Below, piece by piece: positions 1 to 5,222 of a DNA stretch of 10,328 bases. The notes beneath the pieces were generated by a model. The model did not search any database, was not told where the DNA came from, and was given only the letters and a program-made list of their open reading frames with translations. How positions within the stretch are numbered: the stretch's first letter is position 1; each line of letters starts with the position of its first letter. Position numbers and translations under genes: made by a program. This stretch comes from Fibrobacter sp. UBA1313 (GTDB lineage: Bacteria; Fibrobacterota; Fibrobacteria; Fibrobacterales; Fibrobacteraceae), in assembly GCA_002307115.1 (NCBI GenBank), contig DBTP01000075.1, positions 1 through 10,328 on the forward strand, given 5' to 3'.

Positions 1-876
1 AGTGGTAGTGTGATCGCGAGCAGTGGCAGTGTCATTGCTTCGAGTAGCTCGGTCATTGGGAGCAGCGGGAGTGTGGTTTCCAGTTCGAGTTACGCACAAA
101 CTAACTCCAGTTCCAGTTCCGCAATCACAACCCGGAGCAGCAGCTCTGCAATAGTGAATTCAAGTAGCAGTGCCACAATAGCCAGTAGCAGTTCGTGGTG
201 GCTTCCCTTGAATGCTCAAGTTTCCTATGGCACCATGACGGATGATCGCGATGGCAAGGTTTATGCGACAATCGAGCTAAATGGCTACACGGTGATGGCG
301 CAGAATCTTAATTATGGGACACAGGTCAACGGAATACTGGCCACGGACAACCAGTCGAACGATGGTGTTGTGGAAAAGTACTGCTACAACGATAGTGCGC
401 TATATTGCGAAAGATATGGCGGCCTGTACCAGTGGGCAGAGGCTCTGGCCCTGCCCTCCAGTTGTAACACAGAATCGTGTGCGGATCAGGTGGATACGGT
501 GGGCTTCCACCGCGGCATCTGCCCCGAAGGTTGGCACCTCCCTGGAAATGCAGAATGGGTAGATCTCAATGGCATTTACAGTGCCTACAAATTGAAATCG
601 GAAGTGTACTGGTACCAGGGTGGCGGCGGCAGCAACTCCACGGGTTTCACCTTTTTGCCTGCTGGGGAGCGCAATGGAAGTGAAGATGGGGGGGGGGTTT
701 TAAATTTGTATGAAAACGGAAGTATATGGTATGTGGGAATTTTTGAAGCCGAAGATACCTACGCTAGAATAGTAAGAATGACCTATGTAAATGATGGTGT
801 TCCCGCACAGACCTATTGGTATAAGACAGGGGGTGAGTCCATCCGCTGCATCCAGGACTACACCACCAGCGATTGA
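1..876 (+). CDS. FISUMP-domain secreted protein, copy 1 (5' end outside window)
   Basis: The reading frame is open through the left edge, so the start and any signal peptide lie outside; 291 codons are visible. Residues 1 to about 65 are a low-complexity Ser-rich linker (SSSS blocks spaced by VI, AIT, AIV). A globular domain follows from WWLPLN (residue 66) to the end. It matches the FISUMP family (TIGR02145/PF09603): DGKVYATIELNGYTVMAQNL, a GGLYQWAEAL block, CPEGWHLPG, TGFTFLPAGERNG and a closing SIRCIQDY. Six cysteines in the domain are all kept in the neighbouring copy, suggesting disulfides in an exported protein. The family has no established biochemical activity; Ser-rich linkers usually connect a surface anchor to an exposed domain. 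A ten-G run (688-697) lies inside the domain. Family assignment is secure, function unknown. Confidence 0.9.
   Translation, partial: SGSVIASSGSVIASSSSVIGSSGSVVSSSSYAQTNSSSSSAITTRSSSSAIVNSSSSATIASSSSWWLPLNAQVSYGTMTDDRDGKVYATIELNGYTVMAQNLNYGTQVNGILATDNQSNDGVVEKYCYNDSALYCERYGGLYQWAEALALPSSCNTESCADQVDTVGFHRGICPEGWHLPGNAEWVDLNGIYSAYKLKSEVYWYQGGGGSNSTGFTFLPAGERNGSEDGGGVLNLYENGSIWYVGIFEAEDTYARIVRMTYVNDGVPAQTYWYKTGGESIRCIQDYTTSD
688..697 (+). repeat. G(10) homopolymer inside FISUMP copy 1
   Basis: Ten consecutive G residues encode Gly-Gly-Gly plus the first base of a Val codon. The paralogous gene has an interrupted G-rich stretch here. Losing one G puts TAA in frame right after the tract (GGG GGG GGG TTT TAA). 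Gaining one G gives TGA within a few codons (TTT AAA TTT GTA TGA). Either slip removes roughly the last 60 residues, including the final conserved Cys. This is a candidate contingency locus, or a place for sequencing error. Confidence 0.9.
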
Positions 877-930
877 TAAAAGTTTAACATTCATAGATAG
901 AATTACCAGATTTATTACCAGGAGGGGACG

Positions 931-984
931 ATGTCCAACCGTAAGAACAACACCAAGAGCAAAAAAACCACCGGCAAAATTTGA
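931..984 (+). CDS. Short Lys/Arg-rich ORF (17 aa), possible leader-peptide stump 1
   Basis: This reads MSNRKNNTKSKKTTGKI. It is preceded by one of the strongest Shine-Dalgarno sequences in the window (AGGAGG at 920-925, 5 nt before ATG). It sits between the two FISUMP genes, 54 bp after the first and 40 bp before the chosen start of the second. It aligns without gaps to the first 17 residues of the short ORF after FISUMP copy 2, with 8 of 17 identical (M, NRK, SKK, I). The shared upstream ACCAGGAG and an ATAGATAG near each FISUMP stop indicate that gene, spacer and ORF start were duplicated together. The basic start resembles the N-terminus of LEPR-XLL leader regions, but the ORF stops before any LEPR motif. 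It could be a translated peptide, a decayed gene start, or a coupling ORF for the next gene. Confidence 0.4.
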   Translation: MSNRKNNTKSKKTTGKI

Positions 985-1024
985 AACTTTAATAAGTGGC
1001 GTTATAATAATGAGGATTTCAGTA

Positions 1025-2128
1025 ATGAGAGTAAAAGAAATGATCAAGAATCAGGGCACATTCAAAATAACGTTAGGGCTTGCTGTGGCAGCCTTGTTCC
1101 TCGCCTCGTGCGATAGCGGGAGCAAAGGCAATGATCCTCAGGTTGAGGACTCGTCGAGCAGCGTGACGGACCCCACCAGTAGTGGTGCAATAGTGCCAAC
1201 CAGCAGTGGCAGTGTGATCTATTCCAGTGGCGCGACATACTCAAGCAGCAGTGGCGTGATCACGAGCAGTGGCAGTGTCATTGCTTCGAGTAGCTCTGTC
1301 ATTGGGAGCGTGGTTTCCAGTTCGAGTTACGCACAAACTAACTCCAGTTCCGCAATCACAACCCAGAGCAGCAGTTCTGCAATAGTGAATTCAAGTAGCA
1401 GCTCCGTGACGGTGAAATCAAGTTCCAGTAGCAGCACTGTGCGGAGCAGCAGCTCGTGGTGGCTTCCCTTGAATGCTCAAGTTTCCTATGGCACCATGAC
1501 GGATCCCCGTGACGGGAAAACGTACGCGACCGTTGTAGTGAATGGCTATACGGTGATGGCGCAGAACCTGGACTACGGCGTTCAGGTTAATGGAATGAAC
1601 GCTACGGACAACCAGTCGAACGATGCTGTTGTGGAAAAGTACTGCTACAATGACAGCGCGTTGTACTGCGAGCGTTACGGCGGCCTTTACCAGTGGGCAG
1701 AGGCTTTGGCACTGCCTTCCAATTGCAACACGGAATCGTGTGCGGATCAGGTGGACACGGTAGGTTTCCATCAAGGGATCTGTCCTGATGGCTGGCACCT
1801 TCCGGGCAGGGTGGAATGGATTAAGAAGATCAATGGTTCCTACGTCGCCTACGAGATGAAGTCTGAGATATACTGGTACCGAGGAGGTGGGGGGAGCAAC
1901 TCCACCGGCTTTACTTTCCTTCCAGCGGGAGAAAGAATCGGTAATGAGGAGGGTGGGGAGTATACAAGCCTCTCTGAGGTCGGACGTATATGGTATGTCG
2001 CACTCTATGATCCTAACGTCAATTATGCCACAACGGTTACTATGTACTATTCTGATGACGGAGTTGCCACCATGAATTACTGGTATAAGACTGGCGGAGT
2101 ATCAATCCGCTGTGTGCAGGATTATTGA
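1025..2128 (+). CDS. FISUMP-domain lipoprotein, copy 2 (complete)
   Basis: This is a 367-aa predicted lipoprotein. A basic N-terminus and hydrophobic stretch (residues 14-26) end in the lipobox LASC, with Cys29 as the likely lipidated residue, so the protein is probably membrane anchored and faces outward. Residues 30 to about 144 are a Ser-rich linker. The FISUMP domain (TIGR02145/PF09603) runs from WWLPL (about 145) to the end, with Cys at 207, 215, 234, 239, 253 and 363. The start at 1025 is preferred because AGGA lies 8 nt upstream; ATG 1040 (MIKNQGTF...) is a reasonable alternative that keeps the signal peptide. The frame stays open back to 791, but that part is not protein-like. Domain and linker are close paralogues of the upstream gene. 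The biochemical role of the family is not known. Confidence 0.9.
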   Translation: MRVKEMIKNQGTFKITLGLAVAALFLASCDSGSKGNDPQVEDSSSSVTDPTSSGAIVPTSSGSVIYSSGATYSSSSGVITSSGSVIASSSSVIGSVVSSSSYAQTNSSSAITTQSSSSAIVNSSSSSVTVKSSSSSSTVRSSSSWWLPLNAQVSYGTMTDPRDGKTYATVVVNGYTVMAQNLDYGVQVNGMNATDNQSNDAVVEKYCYNDSALYCERYGGLYQWAEALALPSNCNTESCADQVDTVGFHQGICPDGWHLPGRVEWIKKINGSYVAYEMKSEIYWYRGGGGSNSTGFTFLPAGERIGNEEGGEYTSLSEVGRIWYVALYDPNVNYATTVTMYYSDDGVATMNYWYKTGGVSIRCVQDY

Positions 2129-2185
2129 TAGATAGTTTTCCATTTTTTACAAATTTAAGAGTTTAAATAACCAGGAGCAGCAATC

Positions 2186-2287
2186 ATGTTCAATCGCAAG
2201 TCCAAGTTGACATCCAAGAAACAACAGAAAAACATTCCCGAAACTTACGTCATCGAGGCGCTGGAGCCTCGCTTGCTGCGAAAATAG
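2186..2287 (+). CDS. Short ORF (33 aa) ending in an LEPRLL motif, truncated LEPR-XLL leader
   Basis: The peptide begins MFNRKSKLTSKKQQKN and ends with VIEALEPRLLRK before TAG. A Lys/Arg-rich start followed by EALEPRLL is the hallmark of the LEPR-XLL N-terminal region found on very long exported repeat or adhesin proteins, where the motif normally continues into about LLSAD and the mature chain. Here it stops two residues after LL. A strong ribosome binding site (AGGAG at 2173-2177, 8 nt before ATG) argues that it is or was translated. No continuation in another frame was seen downstream; the next 160 bp hold no convincing gene. It may be a remnant of a deleted large gene or a free-standing leader peptide. 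Motif match is clear; meaning is uncertain. Confidence 0.55.
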   Translation: MFNRKSKLTSKKQQKNIPETYVIEALEPRLLRK

Positions 2288-2447
2288 CTCAAGGTCTCTT
2301 CGGTTTGACAAAACTCCATTAAAAAGAACGAGAGTGGATTTAAAATGGATAAAAGAAGAACGTTGGCCGGACTATCGGATCATACTGGCCCCTAGAATCA
2401 ACGAATTAGAATCCCGTTTTTGCAAGCCGGCATTACAATACTTTGTA

Positions 2448-3413
2448 CTAAACTATCGGTTTTTTGCTTCCATCGCGGGGCAGTTCCCGTACGAGTCTGG
2501 GTACGAGGTATCCTGGGAGCAAGTTGCGAATTTCATTCAGGAGTTGTATCGCGCGGATATCCTCTACTTCAAAGTGGGCAACGCCTTTTGCATGATCCAG
2601 TTGATGAAGATAATAGGGGAGCACTCCCTGCTCAAATAGTTTGTGAGAAAGCGCAACGAGAGTTTGTACGTTATCGTTGACTCCTTTGAGGAGTACGGAC
2701 TGGTTCAAGAGTGTAATTCCTATTTCACGTAGGTTCTGAAAGACTTTGTGGGATTCGTCATCCAATTCCTGAGGATGGTTTACATGACTGACGAAGACGA
2801 TCTGTTTTTGAGTTGCCGCCTTTTGGAGACAATTAAAATGAGACTGTTTTTCTGTATTTAATAGTTGTTGCGGGAGCGTGACCGGAATTCGCGTGTGGAT
2901 GCGGAGAGTGTTTACGTGTTCCTGTTTGAGGATGACGCTGACGAAGTTTTGAAACGTTTCACCATCCAGCATGAGGGGATCACCACCGGAGAGAATGACT
3001 TCGTGAATGCCCGTATGCTTTTCTAGCCAGCAATCCAATCGAGGGATCAGGGTAGGGTCCGCGTGAAAGGGAAAGTTTCGACGGAAGCAGAAGCGGCAAT
3101 GGATGCTACAGGCCGGGGTGGCAATGACGAGAACTCTCCCCACGTATTTTTGAAGAATACCGTCTTCCTGTACGGATTCCTGGTCCCCTACAGGATCTTC
3201 TTCAAAACCGTTGACTTCGCGAAGCTCGGCTATCGAGGGCAAAACTTGCCGTAGCAAAGGATCGTTCCAATCTCCTTTCTTTATTTTGGACGCAAAATGT
3301 TTAGAAATAAGCATACTGAATGGATTCGTTTCCAAACCGTCTGAGCGTGGAGGCAGTTCTAAATACGTCAAAAATTCCGCAAAATGGGTCCAAAATTCAA
3401 AATTATTTTTCAT
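2448..3413 (-). CDS. epmB: EF-P lysine 2,3-aminomutase (radical SAM)
   Basis: This 321-aa protein belongs to the KamA/EpmB family. EpmB converts (S)-alpha-lysine to (R)-beta-lysine, which EpmA then attaches to elongation factor P. The radical-SAM cluster motif CSIHCRFC supplies Cys102, Cys106 and Cys109, followed by the family's FRRNFPF. SGGDPLML (142-149) is the SAM-binding GGDP motif. The C-terminus reads VPRLVREL...GSKKP, matching the PLP-lysine motif of the family (SKTP in E. coli), so Lys317 is the probable PLP ligand. Length is close to E. coli EpmB (about 340). The gene diverges from efp with 40 bp between starts, which strongly supports the EF-P-specific role over a catabolic aminomutase. 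No strong Shine-Dalgarno is seen. The partner epmA is not in the window. Confidence 0.93.
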   Translation of the reverse strand: MKNNFEFWTHFAEFLTYLELPPRSDGLETNPFSMLISKHFASKIKKGDWNDPLLRQVLPSIAELREVNGFEEDPVGDQESVQEDGILQKYVGRVLVIATPACSIHCRFCFRRNFPFHADPTLIPRLDCWLEKHTGIHEVILSGGDPLMLDGETFQNFVSVILKQEHVNTLRIHTRIPVTLPQQLLNTEKQSHFNCLQKAATQKQIVFVSHVNHPQELDDESHKVFQNLREIGITLLNQSVLLKGVNDNVQTLVALSHKLFEQGVLPYYLHQLDHAKGVAHFEVEDIRAIQLLNEIRNLLPGYLVPRLVRELPRDGSKKPIV

Positions 3414-3416
3414 AAA

Positions 3417-3427
3417 AATCTATTTTT
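3417..3427 (+). promoter_or_regulatory. Candidate -10 region for efp
   Basis: AATCTATTTTT ends 26 nt before the efp ATG. It contains TATTTT, 4 of 6 to the sigma-70 -10 consensus. A near-identical sequence (AATCTATCTTT) lies on the other strand exactly 26 nt before the cvfB start, and another lies before resB. No convincing -35 box was found. The whole efp-epmB gap is 40 bp, so promoters for both directions must overlap here or extend into the coding starts. Confidence 0.35.
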
Positions 3428-3453
3428 ACCGCCAAATTCTATAAGAGGCATTT

Positions 3454-4020
3454 ATGGGTACAATCAGCACTAACGAATTTCGTAAAAAGTTAAAAATTAT
3501 GGTTGATAGTCAACCATACATGATCATCGATAATCAGTTTGTGAAGCCCGGTAAAGGCCAGGCATTCAACCGCGTCCGCATTAAGAACATGATCACAGGC
3601 CGTACATTGGACCGCACATGGAAGAGTGGCGATACAGTGGAAGAAGCCGATGTTACCTATAACGAAATGACCTACCTCTATAACGATGGTGCTACCTGGT
3701 TCTTCATGGACAATACTTCGATGGAGACGATGGAAATTCCAAAGGACGCTTTGAATGGTGGAGAAGTTTGGCTTCTCGATAATGCTCCTGTGGAAGTGAC
3801 TTGGTGGAATGGAAATGCGATTGAAGTGATTCCGCCGACGTTTGTGGATCTCTTGATTGTGGACGCTCCTCCGGCCGTACAGGGTAATACCAGCGGTAAC
3901 GTTTTGCGCCCAGCGACACTTGAAACAGGTGCTGTCGTACCGATTCCTCTTTTCATTGAACAGGGTACCAAGATTCGCGTGGATACACGTGATGGTTCCT
4001 ATGTGGAACGTGCAAAGTAA
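3454..4020 (+). CDS. efp: Elongation factor P
   Basis: This 188-aa protein has the standard EF-P length. It relieves ribosome stalling at consecutive prolines by binding between the P and E sites. Three beta-barrel domains are expected: KOW-like about 1-64, OB about 65-128 and C-terminal OB about 129-188. The tip loop VKPGKGQAF places a lysine at position 34, the residue beta-lysylated by EpmB and EpmA in E. coli. The closing GTKIRVDTRDGSYVER is the typical family C-terminus. AAGAGG at 3443-3448, 5 nt before ATG, is a good ribosome binding site. The divergent epmB gene supports Lys34 being modified. A strong intrinsic terminator follows within about 20 bp, so efp is probably monocistronic. 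Confidence 0.97.
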   Translation: MGTISTNEFRKKLKIMVDSQPYMIIDNQFVKPGKGQAFNRVRIKNMITGRTLDRTWKSGDTVEEADVTYNEMTYLYNDGATWFFMDNTSMETMEIPKDALNGGEVWLLDNAPVEVTWWNGNAIEVIPPTFVDLLIVDAPPAVQGNTSGNVLRPATLETGAVVPIPLFIEQGTKIRVDTRDGSYVERAK

Positions 4021-4036
4021 TTCATTGGTGCTATTG

Positions 4037-4071
4037 AAAAAGACCTCGGCTTTTGCTGGGGTCTTTTTTTT
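4037..4071. terminator. Bidirectional intrinsic terminator between efp and cvfB
   Basis: A 14-bp stem forms from 4037-4050 (AAAAGACCTCGGC region) and 4055-4068 (GCTGGGGTCTTTT), with a TTTT loop and two G-T wobbles. Eight T residues (4064-4071) follow on the + strand. The A-run at 4037-4041 gives a T-run for minus-strand transcripts. It lies 16 bp after the efp stop and 18 bp after the convergent cvfB stop, so it can end both. Confidence 0.88.
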
Positions 4072-4089
4072 GTGCATACAAAAAGGCGA

Positions 4090-4917
4090 TCAGACTTTTT
4101 CGATGCCGTCATCCGTGATGTAAATTTTCTTATCACGGAAAAGACTTCCGATGATTTTCTTGAATGCTTTTTTGGAAAGTCCAAACGTGGCTTTGATTTC
4201 TTCTGGGGATGAAAAATCGCCATAGGGGAGGAATCCGTTCGCTTCCTCTAATTTTTGAAGAATGGAATCCGCACTATCCATAATGGCGTCGTAACCCACA
4301 GGAGAAAGGCTAATCGCAAGTTTGCCATCTTCTTCACGGATGTTTTGAATGAATCCGTCACCGATGTCCCCAATATGGAACGATTCAACGTCTTGTGTGT
4401 ACAAGCGGCCAGTATAGCGATAGTCCACCAGGAAATCCACATATTCTTCGGTGACTTCATACACGGCGATTGTGACTTTTTGACCGACTTCGACTTTGCT
4501 AGTATCGTGATCTATGAAAGAACGAATTTTTTCGGTGGCGACAATGCGCCCACTGCGTTCATCTTCCAGAATGTACACAACGCACTTATCGCCCGCTTGG
4601 ATTTCTCCTAGTTGCTGCTTAAAGGGAAGCATCAAATCTTTGTCCAAACCCCAATCGAGGAACGCTCCAAAATCGTTCACTTCTTTCACTTCTAAAACCG
4701 CAAATTGATTCACAGAAGCAAGAGGCTTTTGGGTTGTTGCGATGGGTCGACCTTCGTTATCCACATAAACAAATACACGGAGTTCTTGCCCAATGCACAA
4801 ATCTTTCGGTGCTTTGCTTCCCGGAAGAAGAACACGTCCGCCGCCAACAACCTCTAAGTAGAATCCTTGAGGAAGTTCATCTTGAACGTGCGTATCATTA
4901 AATCTGCCAATGAGCAT
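4090..4917 (-). CDS. CvfB-like S1-domain RNA-binding protein
   Basis: This 275-aa protein matches the CvfB/YitL family (COG2996). Visible layout: an N-terminal S1-like segment (about 1-66), a clear S1 domain (about 68-133; FAVLEVKEVNDFGAFLDWGL), a third S1-like barrel (about 143-207; GDIGDGFIQNIREEDGKLAI) and a C-terminal winged-helix-like region (about 215-275; TFGLSKKAFKKIIGSLFRD). S. aureus CvfB binds RNA and affects virulence gene expression; in most bacteria its exact target is unknown. The start at 4917 has GGATGG about 4 nt upstream. The gene converges on efp, shares its terminator, and faces away from the cytochrome operon. The family call is firm; any link to EF-P function is only suggested by adjacency. 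Confidence 0.88.
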   Translation of the reverse strand: MLIGRFNDTHVQDELPQGFYLEVVGGGRVLLPGSKAPKDLCIGQELRVFVYVDNEGRPIATTQKPLASVNQFAVLEVKEVNDFGAFLDWGLDKDLMLPFKQQLGEIQAGDKCVVYILEDERSGRIVATEKIRSFIDHDTSKVEVGQKVTIAVYEVTEEYVDFLVDYRYTGRLYTQDVESFHIGDIGDGFIQNIREEDGKLAISLSPVGYDAIMDSADSILQKLEEANGFLPYGDFSSPEEIKATFGLSKKAFKKIIGSLFRDKKIYITDDGIEKV

Positions 4918-4943
4918 AAACCATCCGTATTTTGAATTAGGGC

Positions 4944-4955
4944 AAAGATAGATTA
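4944..4955 (-). promoter_or_regulatory. Candidate -10 region for cvfB (TAATCTATCTTT on minus)
   Basis: On the minus strand this reads TAATCTATCTTTG. It contains TATCTT (4 of 6 to the -10 consensus) and also fits TAnnTTTG, the -7 element described in Bacteroidetes. It ends 26 nt before the cvfB ATG. The same 12-mer occurs on the + strand at 5203-5214, just before resB. No clear upstream box was seen. Confidence 0.35.
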
Positions 4956-5014
4956 ATCAAAATAGGTCTCTATTGGAATATATCTAATTGGTCTATTGTC
5001 TCACAAAATTTCTC

Positions 5015-5043
5015 TTGCATATATCAAAAAATGAAAGTAATTT
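5015..5043 (+). promoter_or_regulatory. Weak candidate promoter for the structured RNA upstream of resB
   Basis: TTGCAT (5015-5020) and TAATTT (5038-5043) are separated by exactly 17 bp, each 3 of 6 to consensus. If used, transcription would start near 5050, just before the folded segment 5066-5125. The region is AT-rich, so chance matches are easy. Confidence 0.25.
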
Positions 5044-5049
5044 ATTGAA

Positions 5050-5175
5050 GTAATCGGATGAAGAGCGCAGTAAACAGTCCCTACTGGATTTAATCCACCC
5101 GGACTAATAGATCACTCTAACTGCGTTTCCGGTTCCACTCGGGTTCTCCCTTCCAATGGGAGGACCTCTTTTTTT
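5050..5175 (+). ncRNA. Predicted structured RNA: small RNA or attenuating leader of resB-ccsA
   Basis: Three nested pairings can be read: CGCAGT (5066-5071) with ACTGCG (5120-5125), AGTCC (5076-5080) with GGACT (5101-5105), and TGGAT (5085-5089) with ATCCA (5093-5097) around a TTA loop. This long imperfect hairpin is followed directly by an intrinsic terminator. No + strand gene lies upstream (cvfB runs the other way), so the terminated transcript must begin in this gap. ACCCG (5097-5101) could pair with CGGGT (5140-5144), overlapping the terminator arm, a possible antiterminator. It does not match a riboswitch class or tRNA that I recognise. The 5' boundary is a guess. This and the two promoter-like sites are all I see in the 305-bp gap 4918-5222. 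Confidence 0.4.
5141..5175 (+). terminator. Intrinsic terminator upstream of resB
   Basis: A 9-bp stem, GGTTCTCCC (5142-5150) with GGGAGGACC (5158-5166), has one G-T wobble, can extend by G5141-T5167, has a 7-nt loop, and is followed by TC and seven T residues (5169-5175). It is oriented for + strand transcripts only and lies 47 bp before the resB start. Confidence 0.78.
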
Positions 5176-5202
5176 ATACTCTGCAAATTTGTTGGCGTGG
5201 GC

Positions 5203-5214
5203 TAATCTATCTTT
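5203..5214 (+). promoter_or_regulatory. Candidate -10 region immediately before resB
   Basis: TAATCTATCTTT is identical to the 12-mer upstream of cvfB on the opposite strand. It ends only 8 nt before the resB ATG. If it is a -10, the transcript would start within a few nucleotides of the start codon, fitting the absence of a Shine-Dalgarno sequence there. It lies after the terminator, so it could give terminator-independent expression of the operon. Confidence 0.28.
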
Positions 5215-5222
5215 TCTCCCGT

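Larger units (their letters stand above)
1..2128 (+). repeat. Tandem gene duplication (FISUMP copies about 1-876 and 1246-2128)
   Basis: Two direct copies are nearly identical in the serine linker and the start of the domain. For example, a 51-bp stretch at 193-243 recurs exactly at 1454-1504. Copies differ by in-frame indels in the Ser codons: the offset changes from 1246 to 1261 across the linker. They drift apart in the last third of the domain, after the TGFTFLPAGER block. The spacers after each gene are also related (ATAGATAG at 893-900 and 2128-2135, ACCAGGAG before each short ORF), so the unit includes the spacer. Confidence 0.85.

Noticed and set aside
1..200. Repetitive Ser-codon DNA resembling a CRISPR or tandem-repeat array
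   Set aside because: The units are short AGC/AGT codon repeats in frame with no regular spacers; they encode the linker.
791..1024. Upstream in-frame extension of FISUMP copy 2
   Set aside because: It would overlap the end of copy 1 and place about 78 unrelated residues before a clear lipoprotein signal peptide; the true start is at 1025 or 1040.
985..1128. Read-through of the TGA of the first short ORF as a longer protein
   Set aside because: The continuation is in a different frame from the lipoprotein, lacks an LEPR motif at the expected place, and has no stop-readthrough signal or selenocysteine-type hairpin that I can see.
2334..2639. 101-codon + strand ORF starting with GTG
   Set aside because: Most of it lies antisense to the conserved C-terminus of epmB, it lacks a ribosome binding site, and the translation matches no family I know.
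3490..4077. 195-codon minus-strand ORF across efp
   Set aside because: It is a mirror of the well-conserved efp coding frame, runs through the terminator, and has low-quality composition rich in His, Cys and Ile.
5128..5166. tRNA-like T-arm (GGTTCCACTC) before resB
   Set aside because: No acceptor stem, D-arm or anticodon arm could be assembled around it; the segment is better explained by the terminator hairpin.
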